Positions 45,795 through 56,692 of a DNA stretch of 64,000 bases are shown here, in pieces; the stretch's first letter is position 1, and every line of letters starts with the position of its first letter. The notes beneath the pieces are model-generated. The model had not been told where the DNA came from. It ran no database searches and worked only from the letters and a program-made list of their open reading frames with translations. The stretch covers positions 744,001 to 808,000 of the forward strand of contig JAHREC010000011.1 of the NCBI GenBank assembly GCA_020081605.1, in the 5' to 3' direction. The translations under genes were made by a program, and so were the position numbers. This stretch comes from Albifimbria verrucaria. Its lineage: Eukaryota > Ascomycota > Sordariomycetes > Hypocreales > Stachybotryaceae.

Positions 45795-48700
45795 GTTGAT
45801 GAAGTGGGGTGTTGTGGGTAGTGGTTGAGGTGCGTGATGTGGTTGGACTTGTGGTCTGGTTTGGTGTGTGGACGCGATGGTGATGTGGTTGATAGCCTGC
45901 TATGCTGATGGTTGAAGAGTGGCAAGGAGAATGCTGAACGAAGAGTGTAGGCTGGAGATGTATCTAATGCTGATGACGCTGAATGGTGATGAAGCTTGAT
46001 GCTGGTGATGCTTGATGCTGGTGATGCTTGATGCTGATGATGCTATATGCTGGTGATGCTGTATGTTGGTGATGCTGGATGCTAGATGCTAAGGCTGTTG
46101 TGCTGTTGTTGTGTTGATGGCTGATGATACTATCCTCATCGACGACGGCACACGACGATATATATCCAACAACTCGTCTTCACGATGCCCTCGGATGGCA
46201 GTCACTGTCCCTGACAACGACCTCGGATATTCTTAGCTTACCAGAGGGCTATGACGACAGTGGCATTCCCGGTAATCTCTCTTGATTTCCAACCATCAAC
46301 ACCTCGGTGAAATGACAAGAGATACAATGTCCCAAGAGGGAATTTCCTCCAGCGACTGCTGACTTTGCCTGGACGAAAGAGGCATTGTTGAAGACCCCGT
46401 GTCGTTACTCAGTTCACGTCCCGCCGTCGACATGACCTCCACGCGACGGGGTCCGGGGCAAGGAGGTGTCAAGGAGACGGGAGACATGGGTCGATAGGGA
46501 AACAGTTTCCAGCAACTCGGACGCAAGGGGCGGTAATGCCGTGTGTAAGCCCACAGAAGGACGGGCCACCCTCCCACCCTCCGCCGGGGCCCGGGCTGTC
46601 GCGAGAGCGATGGGATGGAATGGTCGTCGCGGCCACCCTCCCGGTAGCCCTGCAAGGCTGCGTCCGCGACTTGGGTGCGGGAGGCGAGAAGCCTAACCCC
46701 GGGGCGGCCCTCGATTGGAGCAGAGGCCCCATGTCGGGCCAAGATGAGGAACGAGGGCACGAGGGCACGTACCGGGCTGACGGACTCCTAAAGGTGCGTG
46801 CGGTTGCGAGCCAATTTTGACTATTAACAAGCACAGCTGATGAGGACAGACCTCAATTCGGGAACTGCTTCCTACCCTTGTATTTCCCGATTTGTCAATT
46901 TGGGCATTTACGAAGCGTGTCCTCGTCCCAATGGCAAGGCTCGCCGGCCCCCTGCAAGACTCGTCATCAGCCCTATTTGCCCTTGTCAGATTTTAGTTTT
47001 GCAGACAGGGCAGGGGGTGGGCGCCGTGTTTTTTCTTTCTTCTCGGTGCACATGTTCAAGATTCAGGTCTATCCCGACCTCGAAGGATCAATGAGGGCCC
47101 GGATCCGCTCGGCGCCCAGGAAAGCTTGCGTTGCTCGGCCTGTCCCCGACTCCCTCCGGCGGCCCAGTCGATCGATTAACAAGCTGCCGAGGTCCTAGGT
47201 GCGCTGCTGCGCATAGTCATCGTTGCAGTAGCGGCTAGTTTAGACGTGGCCTTGAGTGCGGCGCAACAGACTATCTTTGCTATAGTGACCCGGCCGCAGT
47301 TACTCACGCCTCATTTCGTTGTCGTCAACTTTTTCTCTCCCATAACACATCGTCATCACCTTTCGGACGTCGCCATGTCTTTTTCCATGGGCCCCTCGAT
47401 GAGCTGAACTACGCCACTCAGATTTGTTCGGAAACAAGCGCTTCCGCGCTTAGTTCTCTAGTCAGAAGACACGCGCGCCTATCTGGATGACCACATCGAA
47501 GGGCTTTGCTGTGCGGATGGCAACTGACCCGGAGAATAGCAATAGCAGGGGCTTCAACACCCCCTGTCCGTTCGCGCGTACGCCTTGTGCTATGCCCAGA
47601 ACAGTGGCAGCAACACCCACATCTTATGTCAGCCCCTTTTTGTTTGCTTCTGCCACGGTTGCGGGATGTCAACCATCCGCGTGGCTGACACTGCAGGTCA
47701 GCTACAGTACATATTACATGGCAGAAAAAAATTGTGTGCGTCGTCGGGCCCACCGACTTATCGCCAAGCGTGCGCTTGCCAAGACACCTTGCGGCGGAAA
47801 TTTAACGCTGGCGATGCAAATATGAGGTGTGCTGGACGATGAAACTTAGTATCAGCCTGATTGGGCGACCATAAGGAAATATCCAGCATCAAGTTTCGAT
47901 CTAGTAGCAAGTTTCGAAGCCCTCCCAAAAGTCTACGAGCCTTACCACTCCGCAATCTCGTCCACCGTTTGCCCACACTGCATCATCATCATAATCACAC
48001 GACTCACCACCGTCCAAATTACCCGTCTCCGTCTCTTTAGCGGGGTCGATCAACAGCCGCGGCCATCCCGGCGCGGTAATTTGCGTAGGGCGCCAACCTC
48101 CATGAGGCTCTCCAGAATTGCCTAATCGGGCATTTTCTAGATGAGCACCCTAAATAAGGACAGGAGATTTTTTTAAGCGTCTGCAATCAAACATGCATAT
48201 GTGCAGCCAGATCTGCCCACAAATTGCAAAAGGACTTTTGCAGCATCCGATATAGCAACGCCCCTTCACCGTCACGGGCCAGGGCCAAGACGATCATCCC
48301 GTGTTACGAGGATCGGAAACACGACCTGAACCGTATCACACTCCGGGGCTCGGTAAGAGATCCGGTATACGTGCCAAGGGAAATTCCTGTATACAGTTAT
48401 AAAACGGATTGTGCGAGCTGTGAGTAATGTGCCTCACAACCCAACGTCTGTGAATAGAGTAACATCGGTGACTCAGGCTCTTCAGGTGGCGAGACAACAT
48501 TCCGACAAGGGAAACCTACTCTATGTATCGATAAGGAGGCTTGCCAAGGGTTAATCTCTGACACTTGGTTGCACAGAGGTTGCGGAGGTATGGCTGCTTC
48601 TGTCCACAACCCTGAGCGTCGTATAGTTGAAACTCTCTCAATCCATTGAGCAACCATAGATCCAAAGTGCCGGGCACCCAAGGCAGAATCAACATCCTAC

Positions 48701-49616
48701 GCGTTTCAGGAACCAATCTGGCCCCCAACGTGGCAAGATGTTCCTTTTGGAGGATTATGTTTGGACGATCGCGTTCGGGGCCGCAAGGGCCAGATACAGA
48801 AGCGGCAACTCAATCGTTGATGTGATCAACTCGGCAACAAACTCCAAAGTAGAATTTCTCGAGATCCCCGTCGTGCACGTCATGAGGAGTTTCGACATCT
48901 CGCTTGCAGCTCGTATTGCTGAAGATAGTATAGATAACATATGCAGACGGCTGCAGCAACCAAAGGCCAAAGCGCAAGCGAGGTACCAACTCCTATCTGC
49001 TCACTTGAACCTGAACTGAAACTTTCATCTGCAGTTCCTGGCCTCCCTAATTTGCTGCATCGAATCTGTGCAAGCCATGGCCAAGCGGATCGCAGCGTCA
49101 AGTCAGGAATAGCTAACCCTGCCCGTTCGTATAACTATGACATCATCAGTCCTCGCAAAACATCTCGGAATATTTTCATAAAATCAAACAATCTATTCGA
49201 ACCAGACTATAACCACCAATCCCTAGCCTCCATCCTTTTGACTCCTATGCAAATCCTGTGCGTCCCCACCAGCCCTCGACGAAAATTACCTAAATAGGAA
49301 ATAAGTTCCAAGCCAAGCCGTAAGCTGAACCGGAGTATCTCTACTCCGCGCCGTGATTTCTAAGCTCAACACCACAACTCTGGAGATTGATGCTTGAGAT
49401 GCAAATGTATAGACGCAATTGTACGATAGTTTGCTCTAGTTAATTAATCGGTGTGACTCAAGTCCGTTGATGGGGTTAATGCTTGATAATCATGATTGCG
49501 GTTTAATGACGGTGAGCCGTCTAGACAGATATAAGACGGCACCTAGGCTCCGATATCCAACTGTAATTCATCACTACTTCCCAAGAATCACAAGAGTAAT
49601 TCACTGTGTCATCAAA
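45795..49616. other. 3.8 kb spacer with minisatellite, no gene supported
   Basis: A GATGCT-rich minisatellite lies at 45998-46095. The largest frames (46296-46760 minus, 48738-49019 plus) show no domain. A weak TATATA lies at 46157 upstream of the hypothetical gene, and ATATAAG at 49530 upstream of the dehydrogenase. Confidence 0.45.
45998..46095. repeat. GATGCTGGT-type minisatellite
   Basis: Imperfect tandem units (GATGCTGGT, GATGCTTGATGCTG) repeat roughly ten times, about 200-300 bp upstream of the hypothetical gene start at 45794. Confidence 0.8.
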
Positions 49617-50526
49617 ATGTCTTCTATTGCATGCATCGGCATCGGCAACATGGGCGCTGCCCTCGCCTTGACCCTCCTCAAGACAACGCCCATCACCATC
49701 TGGAACCGGACCACCTCTCGCCCACAGGTTCAATCTGTGGTTGCTGCTGGTGGTAAACTTGATACCAACCTGCGCTCTGTCGTTGAATCCAACGATATCT
49801 TGATCATTTGTGTCCTCGACTACGCGACAGTCTCCCGCATCTTCGAGCAGATTGACTACTCCGACAGCCTCGCTGGAAAGACGGTCATCAACCTCACAAA
49901 TGGCACGCCCAAACAGGTCCGTGAGGCAACTACATGGTTTCAGTCCCACGGAGTCAAGCAATATTTTGACGGCGCTGTCATGGTCACGCCACAGCTTGTG
50001 GGTACGGAACACAGCTTCCTTATCTGCAGCGGCGAGAACGAGGCAGCCTTCACCGCCGAACACGGCATATCCACGGTTCTCAAACCGCTTGGCCACCTCT
50101 TGTACATTGGCGAGGAAGCCGAATCATCTGCATCATACGACCTGGCCGCCCTGGCTGCCATGTATGGCATGTTCTCGGGCGCCTTCATCGGCATGGGCCT
50201 GCTCAAGAAGCAGAAGCAAGGCCAAAACCAGCAAGGCCAGTCCAAGACTCTCCTGGCGTGGAAAAGGTAGTCATTCCAGTACTCAACGCGCTCGTGCCCT
50301 ATGTTGGTCTTCTGGCCAAATCATTCGATGACGAGACCTGGGATGACAACATGGGCAATCCCTTAGCATGCAGCTTGAAGGTGTCAAGAATATCTTGCTA
50401 GCATGCAAGGAAGAGGGTGTTGATGGAGCAGGTCTAGAGTTTCTGGCTTCGACTATGGAACGTGCGGTTGCCGACCGGGGCGGCGAAGGCGGCGTTGCTG
50501 TTGTTGCAAAGTATCTCCTCAAGTGA
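49617..50526 (+). CDS. NAD(P)-dependent dehydrogenase, 6PGDH/imine-reductase-like
   Basis: ATG 49617. CIGIGNMGAALALTLL is the Rossmann dinucleotide motif. ITIWNRTTSRPQ follows strand 2, with an Arg pair that favours NADP. NLTNGTPKQVREATTWF and FDGAVMVTPQLVG are the substrate-binding blocks of the beta-hydroxyacid dehydrogenase/IRED superfamily. The C-terminal helical domain (YDLAALAAMYGMFSGAFIGMG, GVKNILLACKEEGVDG) completes ~300 residues. Breaks near 50245 and at CCC 50360-50362. The C-terminal helices look more like fungal IRED-type proteins than true 6PGDH, but the substrate is not determined. Confidence 0.8.
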
Positions 50527-50747
50527 TGCATCGAACTAATACCTTATGTACCTTATGTTAGGATCATCCAAGTAGCGTATCGTTAGGCTAGCCAATGTAC
50601 AAATTTGATCCAATACACTTGGTGTAGACTGTGATAAATGTAAAACTGGTGGACTTTATAGATGCAGGTCCAACTATTTACTCTACCAAAAGGCAAAAAC
50701 TCCGTCTAATGCAAACTCTATAACCATCCATGCACTTGATATCCAAA

Positions 50748-52493
50748 TTACAAATTGGCAGGAAACTTGGCGCGAATCCTGGCACCGTAAAGTCTAAAGG
50801 CAAAGGAACTGGCACCAGCACCAGCGCAATGAAACCCAGCAGACTGTTGCCCCAGCCCAGGCCGAGAGCATCATACATGGACAGGCCTGCCATGGGCAAA
50901 AAGGCAGCGAGCAGTGATCGGAAGACGGTCAGGGCAGCAACAACGGAGGCGGCATATTGGGAATAGCTGTCGACGAGGTATGTCTGGGTAGACAGCTGTA
51001 TTTCGTTAGTATGCGCAGACCACGTGTTGGCAGCAGACTTACCGTAATGCCAATCAGCCCAAAAGTGAAGACGGCGATACCAATCATAGGCACAATCCAG
51101 TGTGTGTGACTCTGCGTTGCCCAGCCGTACCAAAACAGGGCGGCACCGACCAGCAGACCACTCGAGATGGTCACCCAGTGAGGCAGACGGTCCTCGGGCA
51201 CAATGGTCTCGCCCTTATCCTGCTTCGCCTTGATGATCTTGTCAGACGAGCCACCAAAGAGAGCCACGCCGAAGAACATGCCGATACCGCTGGGAAGGTA
51301 CGATAGACCAACAATGCCGGGGCCGAAGCCGTACTGCTGGGCAAAGACAAAGGTAAAGGTGCAGAAGAGAAGATACAGGATGCCATAGACAACGGCAACA
51401 TACAAAGACAGGAGGATGATGGGCGGCAAGGTAAAGAGCATCTTCATGGGCCGAACAATGGCACGGGTAATGTGCTGAGTGCTGGTAATGTCTCTCTCCT
51501 CAAGGACGCTGTAGAGCTGGTCGTTTCCGGTCGACTTCCTGAGTCGCTTGACCTTGGCGTCGAGCAGGGTCGGCGCATATGTCTCGCGAAGGATAACCAG
51601 AGCAAAGATGGTAATGACGCCGGCCTGAACTGTTAGCCCAGAACATGGCGAGGACGGGTAGGGGCGGTACTTACAGCAATGGCAATGACCCAGTACACCC
51701 AACGCCATCCAATGTGCTCGACGATGAATCCACCGGCAACAGGTCCGATACACGGGCCAAGCATGGGTCCCATGGCCCAAACAGCCATGGCCTTGCCACG
51801 CTCCTCAACGGGAAACATGTCGGCGATGGTGCCACTGCCAATGGTCAAGGGAGTGGAACCGGCAAAGCCCATGAAGAAACGGAAAGCAATCAACATGCCC
51901 ATGTTCTTGCTGAGGGCGGCTGCAATGGTGAAGATGATGAAGAGGACGTTGGCGCTGTGGTAGCAGACGGATCGGCCGTAGAGCTCGCTCAGCAGGGCGG
52001 CCAGGAGAGGACCAAAGGCGAAGCCCAAAAGATAGACCGACACAACAAATGTGGCTAGAGTGGGATCTGATGTCTTGAACTCGCGCATAATGTCTGGGAC
52101 ACCAGGAGCAAACATGGAGGAACCCTGTGATTGTTAGAATAAAACAAGTACGACAAGTCTCAAGCCACGTACCAAAGGACTGTAAAGGTTAGCGATGATC
52201 AGCCAACGGGAGAAAGGAGACTCACGTTAACAAGGTCATGACGGCAATGGTGAAGATATTCAGCCACTTCTTCTTGGGTGTCCAGTTGAGAGCCTTCTTG
52301 GGGTCGTTCTCGCCATCCCAGTCAACTGCATTTGGGTCATCGTGGTGATTTACCTCGTGCTTAACCTCTGTCGTGAAAGCCTCTTCGTCCTGGCCCTTTT
52401 CGAGGTGACAGTCACATCGTCATCATGTCTCGACGAATCAGACGCCGCGACCTCTTTCTGCTCGGCGAGCATCTTCAAGTTAACGTCGGCCAT
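50748..52493 (-). CDS. MFS multidrug-type transporter (DHA1, FLU1/TPO1-like) with 7-nt microexon
   Basis: ATG 52493, stop TAA 50748. A hydrophilic N-terminus ends NAVDWDGENDPKKALNWTPKKKW, the classic pre-helix-1 signature. Helices include FAPGVPDIMREF, LGFAFGPLLAALLSELYGR (motif A) and GMLIAFRFFMGFAGSTPL, ending in the basic tail AKFPANL. Introns: 52180-52225, 52125-52172, 51625-51674, 50996-51042. The first two bracket a 7-nt exon (52173-52179) whose inclusion alone keeps LLTPLGSSMFAPG in frame. Breaks: GG 52404-52405 and AAA 50796-50798. Predicted proton antiporter for drugs or polyamines. Confidence 0.88.
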
Positions 52494-54629
52494 GTCAACA
52501 GCAGCAGTGGATGAATCTAGGCGTAGTTCTTGCCAAGGAGCCCCAAGTCATCCAAGCAGCAGTGAAGCAAAAGCGAGCAAAAACAGACCATGTGGGTGCG
52601 GCAGCTGGCCACCCGAACTTTGTATCCATGAGGAGGGAATCCGATTTGCACCATGAGCGCGAAATTTGACCGGAATTCGGCACCGTGATCTGCTGGCTAA
52701 TCCTTCCATGCGACACCACGGACACTGCTGCGTGCGCTGTGATGCGGATTGGCGCATTTTCGAAGCCCGAATCCCGGTCTCGCCCCAAACCGGGGTGGAG
52801 AAGCGACCCATCTCCAGCAAATAGACTCAAGCTCATGGGGAGCTCCAGTGCAAAAGGAGGCCAGCAGCTGGGAACTTTTGGCTTAGGGGGACGCAAACGG
52901 GGCCCTGGAATTCCGAGCGACAGCCTAAACCATCGTAATGGCACCCGGGCCGGTCAACAGCCGATCAGGTTATGCAGCGAGATATGCAGCATGGGTTCTC
53001 TGCAAATCAGTGCGGTCATGGGGAAAGCGTAGGGGTTGTGCTTATGTTGGTGGGTTCGGTGTTTTTCGGGAGATGAAGAAGAAGTAGAAGAAGTAGAAAT
53101 TTTTACTGTGCGTAGCTTCCCAAAAGGGCCATCTTATACAGTGTCGCACTCATCCCGCACTGGACGCCATCTATCCGCCTCAGTCAGGCCTTGAGACATT
53201 CAGCGCTGTACTAGCTTCTGGAAATCTGTTCTTCAGCCGCAGGCTTGACCTGTAATTCATTTCAACGGTGGCAATAGTCAAGTTTCATATCTCAGACATT
53301 CTCCCAAACAGATTGTATTCCGCAGATGCCATCATGACCATCGTCCAACCACAACACCACCAGATTGAACAATATTTCAGAGCGGCTCAGATCACACGAT
53401 ACGATGCTGCTAGGTAGTAATACGACATCACTTGATCAGTACGATTTCTGCCTTGACTCTGGCTGGCCCAGCACAACCTCGCAATTGCGCAATCCACTCA
53501 CCCCTTGCACCTTATCTCCTTGCCCCAAATACATATGGGTCTTGTCATCTTGATCAACGTCAGAAGCTTGAACATTAATCGACTTTGGCTTTTATGCATG
53601 AACATTACGCGAAAAAGCGACCAAAAGATGCCCATCGGATACGTGAGACCCGGGACGTTCAGCTCGTGCACGGTCATCTTCCGTCTGCATAAAACCGGGA
53701 TTCGACTCACTTCCTAAATCCGTGTGGGCTCGATCAACATTGAGCAATAGGCAGGCCTTAACTCCGCACACCACGGCCATAACCGATAGCGGGTGGCTCT
53801 AACTTGGGGCCTCATCCCGGGGATTTACAAGCACCCGATGCCTACGCACACGCATGACCCTGCAATTGAGGTCTGGGAACACCATACATCTCATCATCTT
53901 AAGAGTCACAACTCAACATAAACTTGGTGAGGAGTCTTGTCTTTGGCGGCTTGGGTGCCTGTCCTGATAGGAGCCCGTTGAATTCGAAGTGCACACGACC
54001 GCCCAAGCTTCCACTTCAACTTGTGCCATCGACGGCTGTGGTGACCAAGCAAAATAAACCTCATGCGAGAGGACACCCATACTCCAACATCACATCAAAG
54101 ACACAGCAGCAGGTGACATGGTTTCACTCACGGTTAATGCAACTGCTTTCCGGGCACAAACTGTGTCCAACTTGTAGATGTCTAGGACCATGGTCTATTG
54201 TGATATATAAACCTCCCTCTTTAATAGTCTCCTCGTACTTCAAAACCTTCCAACCCCATTTACAATAATTGATAAAAGACATCATGAGCGCTATGTGATG
54301 GCATTTGTCAAGCAGGCTTTCTCCGGGTTTGACCGAGTTCTGCGCGATTCATTCTAACGCGAAACGAAACGATACTATCTTATGGCATCGAATTCTTGGA
54401 TGATGATATATGCCGGAGGAGGGTTGTCACCGAAGAAAGTCTCAACATTGGCTAAGCCTTCATAGATTAACGACGAGCAAAGCCCTGCCAAATCTATGCA
54501 CGTGACCCTGCATCTGAGACATTCTCAAATCTGGTGATGTTCATTATGAGTTTACCTTGGCTTCATACTCTTTTTCTTTCGCCATAGTTTATCTGCTAAT
54601 CCTAATTTCGCATCGCGATCTTCTTCGCC
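52494..54629. other. 2.1 kb spacer
   Basis: MFS promoter/leader with a purine tract (GAAGAAGAAGTAGAAGAAGTAG, ~53075). No supported gene; frames are under 150 codons and featureless. Confidence 0.45.
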
Positions 54630-56483
54630 ATGGCAAACGAGGACTCGCCCGAGATTCCACACATTCGGATTCATCCTTTCTGTGGGGCATGTGGAAGAGC
54701 ATTCGATGAACGCGAGTCTGTTACTGCACGTACGTGTCTCACGATCAATATAAACGCACCTCCTGATTGTGATATAGTTTACCTTGACCGAGAAGGCACT
54801 ATATCCAAAGAAGCGCCCCATTCACTCATCTCGAATACTATGACCAAGCCGACCATGATCCTCCCCAGTATTTGTTCTGCAAGCTTTCGTACTGCGAACC
54901 CTGCCAAGCAGCTAGTGAATCCGCAACTTGTCACACCAGCTGTTTCCTTTTCTTGAAGAGTATAGATTCCAGCCCGAGCATGGTTGAGCGCCTTCGAACT
55001 GCAGCAATCTGCAAGTATCCCTGGAGGCAAGCGCAGCCCTTATTCTTGAAGACGGCCAGGATTATGCAGATGATTCACATCTTGTACAGGTAGTTCCTTT
55101 GCTCCGGCCATTACCACCTGAAATACGGCATATGATTGGAGGTTACCTAGAGTTTCATCCGATCTTGCAGCGAATCTCTGCTCTAAAGCTGTATAAGCAG
55201 TTGAGTGGGGTCAACAAGAACGGAGCGCCCTGGGGAGAGTGTACTCCTGGATTCGTGGCCAGGATCCAGTAGTCCAAAGCTCTTTTACAGAACCGTTCTT
55301 CCGGATCACAGTTGACTCATTGGGCCTAAGACAATTTGAGCGACTCAAAACAAGGAACGTCGAAAGGGAAAAGAACAGCTTTAACAGAGTTTACATTGTT
55401 GAGGCAGCAGAGCAGATTGACCACATCATGGTGGATTTCAAGGTATTAAAATTCTCAATCTTTTGGGGTACCAATTCTAACTGTTCTTAGTTCAATTTGG
55501 GCCGCTTAACAATCTCGCCAGAATCCAAAGAGCTGACCTTCTGGGACGTACCTTCACCACCTATACTACAACAATGCTTGTTTCGGGAGATGCACCAATC
55601 TCGGCCGAACGGTTTGGTACAGTTGATACCAAGTTATGCTTTGGTATGACACTCTTCTTGCACCATGGTCAACTTCTCGCTGTCCATGCCCATTCATCAA
55701 CAGAGCCATGTGCATTCAAAACTTTTCGTAGGCTTCCGTGGCTTGATGGCTGGCCGATCGTCTGGCTGTATATTCCCTTTACGAGCTGTGATAAGATTAC
55801 AGCATTCGGCATGCGCGTACCAATGAAAAGAAATTTTCTGGATGAAAGTCATGCTAGCTATCTAGTGAGTTCTCTGCCTGTCATCGAGTACCAGGCTAAT
55901 TAGACAGTTACGTAGGGAGAAGTCGGGAGATGTGGCTGTCGGGTGCTACCATGGAGGTGAAAAGCGGGATTACTTACGCAACACAGAGCCTGGACCACTC
56001 TTGATTCATTCTGTTCATCACATCAATCCCATTTCCATTGTCGGAGCCTACCCTCTACTTGAAATTGAGGCACGTCCGATCAATCCATATAGTCCAGCAT
56101 CAATGCCCTCTATCAGATCACCTTGTTTTTCACATGCTCCATTAGAAAATGTAGTTTACGTCAAGGTCTTCAACGACAACAGAGACCTTTGCCAGGGGAT
56201 CATATTCCATTATGCTGACGGGGCTCGGCAGGCGGTGGGACAATGCCGCGTAGGATTAGACTCAGACCAAGCCTATGACACACCCTCCCAAATAGGCTAT
56301 TCTTCAATTCAATTCTACAAGAAGAGAAATCCACTTCTGCGTTCTGGTATCGAAGTTCAATTCTTGGCAGATCCTATGCAACAGGAGCATGGTGGTAGCT
56401 GGGCCTACCATAGGATGGAAGGAATGCTGGAGTTCTGGTTCAACGCCGACGAGGCGGAGGTGTTCATCCAAGAGCACGCTTGA
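54630..56483 (+). CDS. F-box-like protein with N-terminal Cys/His cluster, unknown family
   Basis: ATG 54630. Introns 54730-54777, 55443-55490 and about 55865-55919 (its acceptor uncertain). The N-terminus has IHPFCGACGRAFDERE, then FCKLSYCEPCQAASESATCHTSC, forming likely zinc sites. KYPWRQAQPL is followed by an F-box-like LPPEIRHMIGGYL. The ~330-residue C-terminal part (ISIVGAYPLLEIEA, RQAVGQCRVGLDS, EFWFNADEAEVFIQEHA) may be a beta-rich recognition domain. Apparent one-base losses at CCCC 54816, CCC 55037, CC 55246 and TTT 55613. The layout matches a family I have seen only as hypothetical proteins in Hypocreales. A ubiquitin-ligase adaptor role is inference. Confidence 0.65.
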
Positions 56484-56692
56484 GTACATCTCTTACGCCT
56501 TGCTTGAGAAAACAATTTCTTGTCTCATACTGAGAAGATAGCTGCATTAAGCGACTCGAGTGATAACAAGCGTTAGCAACTGCCAAGTCATGGGTGGTGT
56601 GGTGTCATAGTGAAGGCTCCAGGAATAAAACTTGATTGTGCGCCTCATTCAACATTCTGTATAGCACATCTATAACTGACATAAAATCATAT

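Noticed and set aside
46296..46760. 154-codon minus-strand frame
   Set aside because: Overlaps similar frames on both strands, as expected in GC-rich non-coding DNA; no domain.
48738..49019. 93-codon plus-strand frame with a plausible helical product
   Set aside because: No homologous motif, and an overlapping frame is equally long; kept as spacer.
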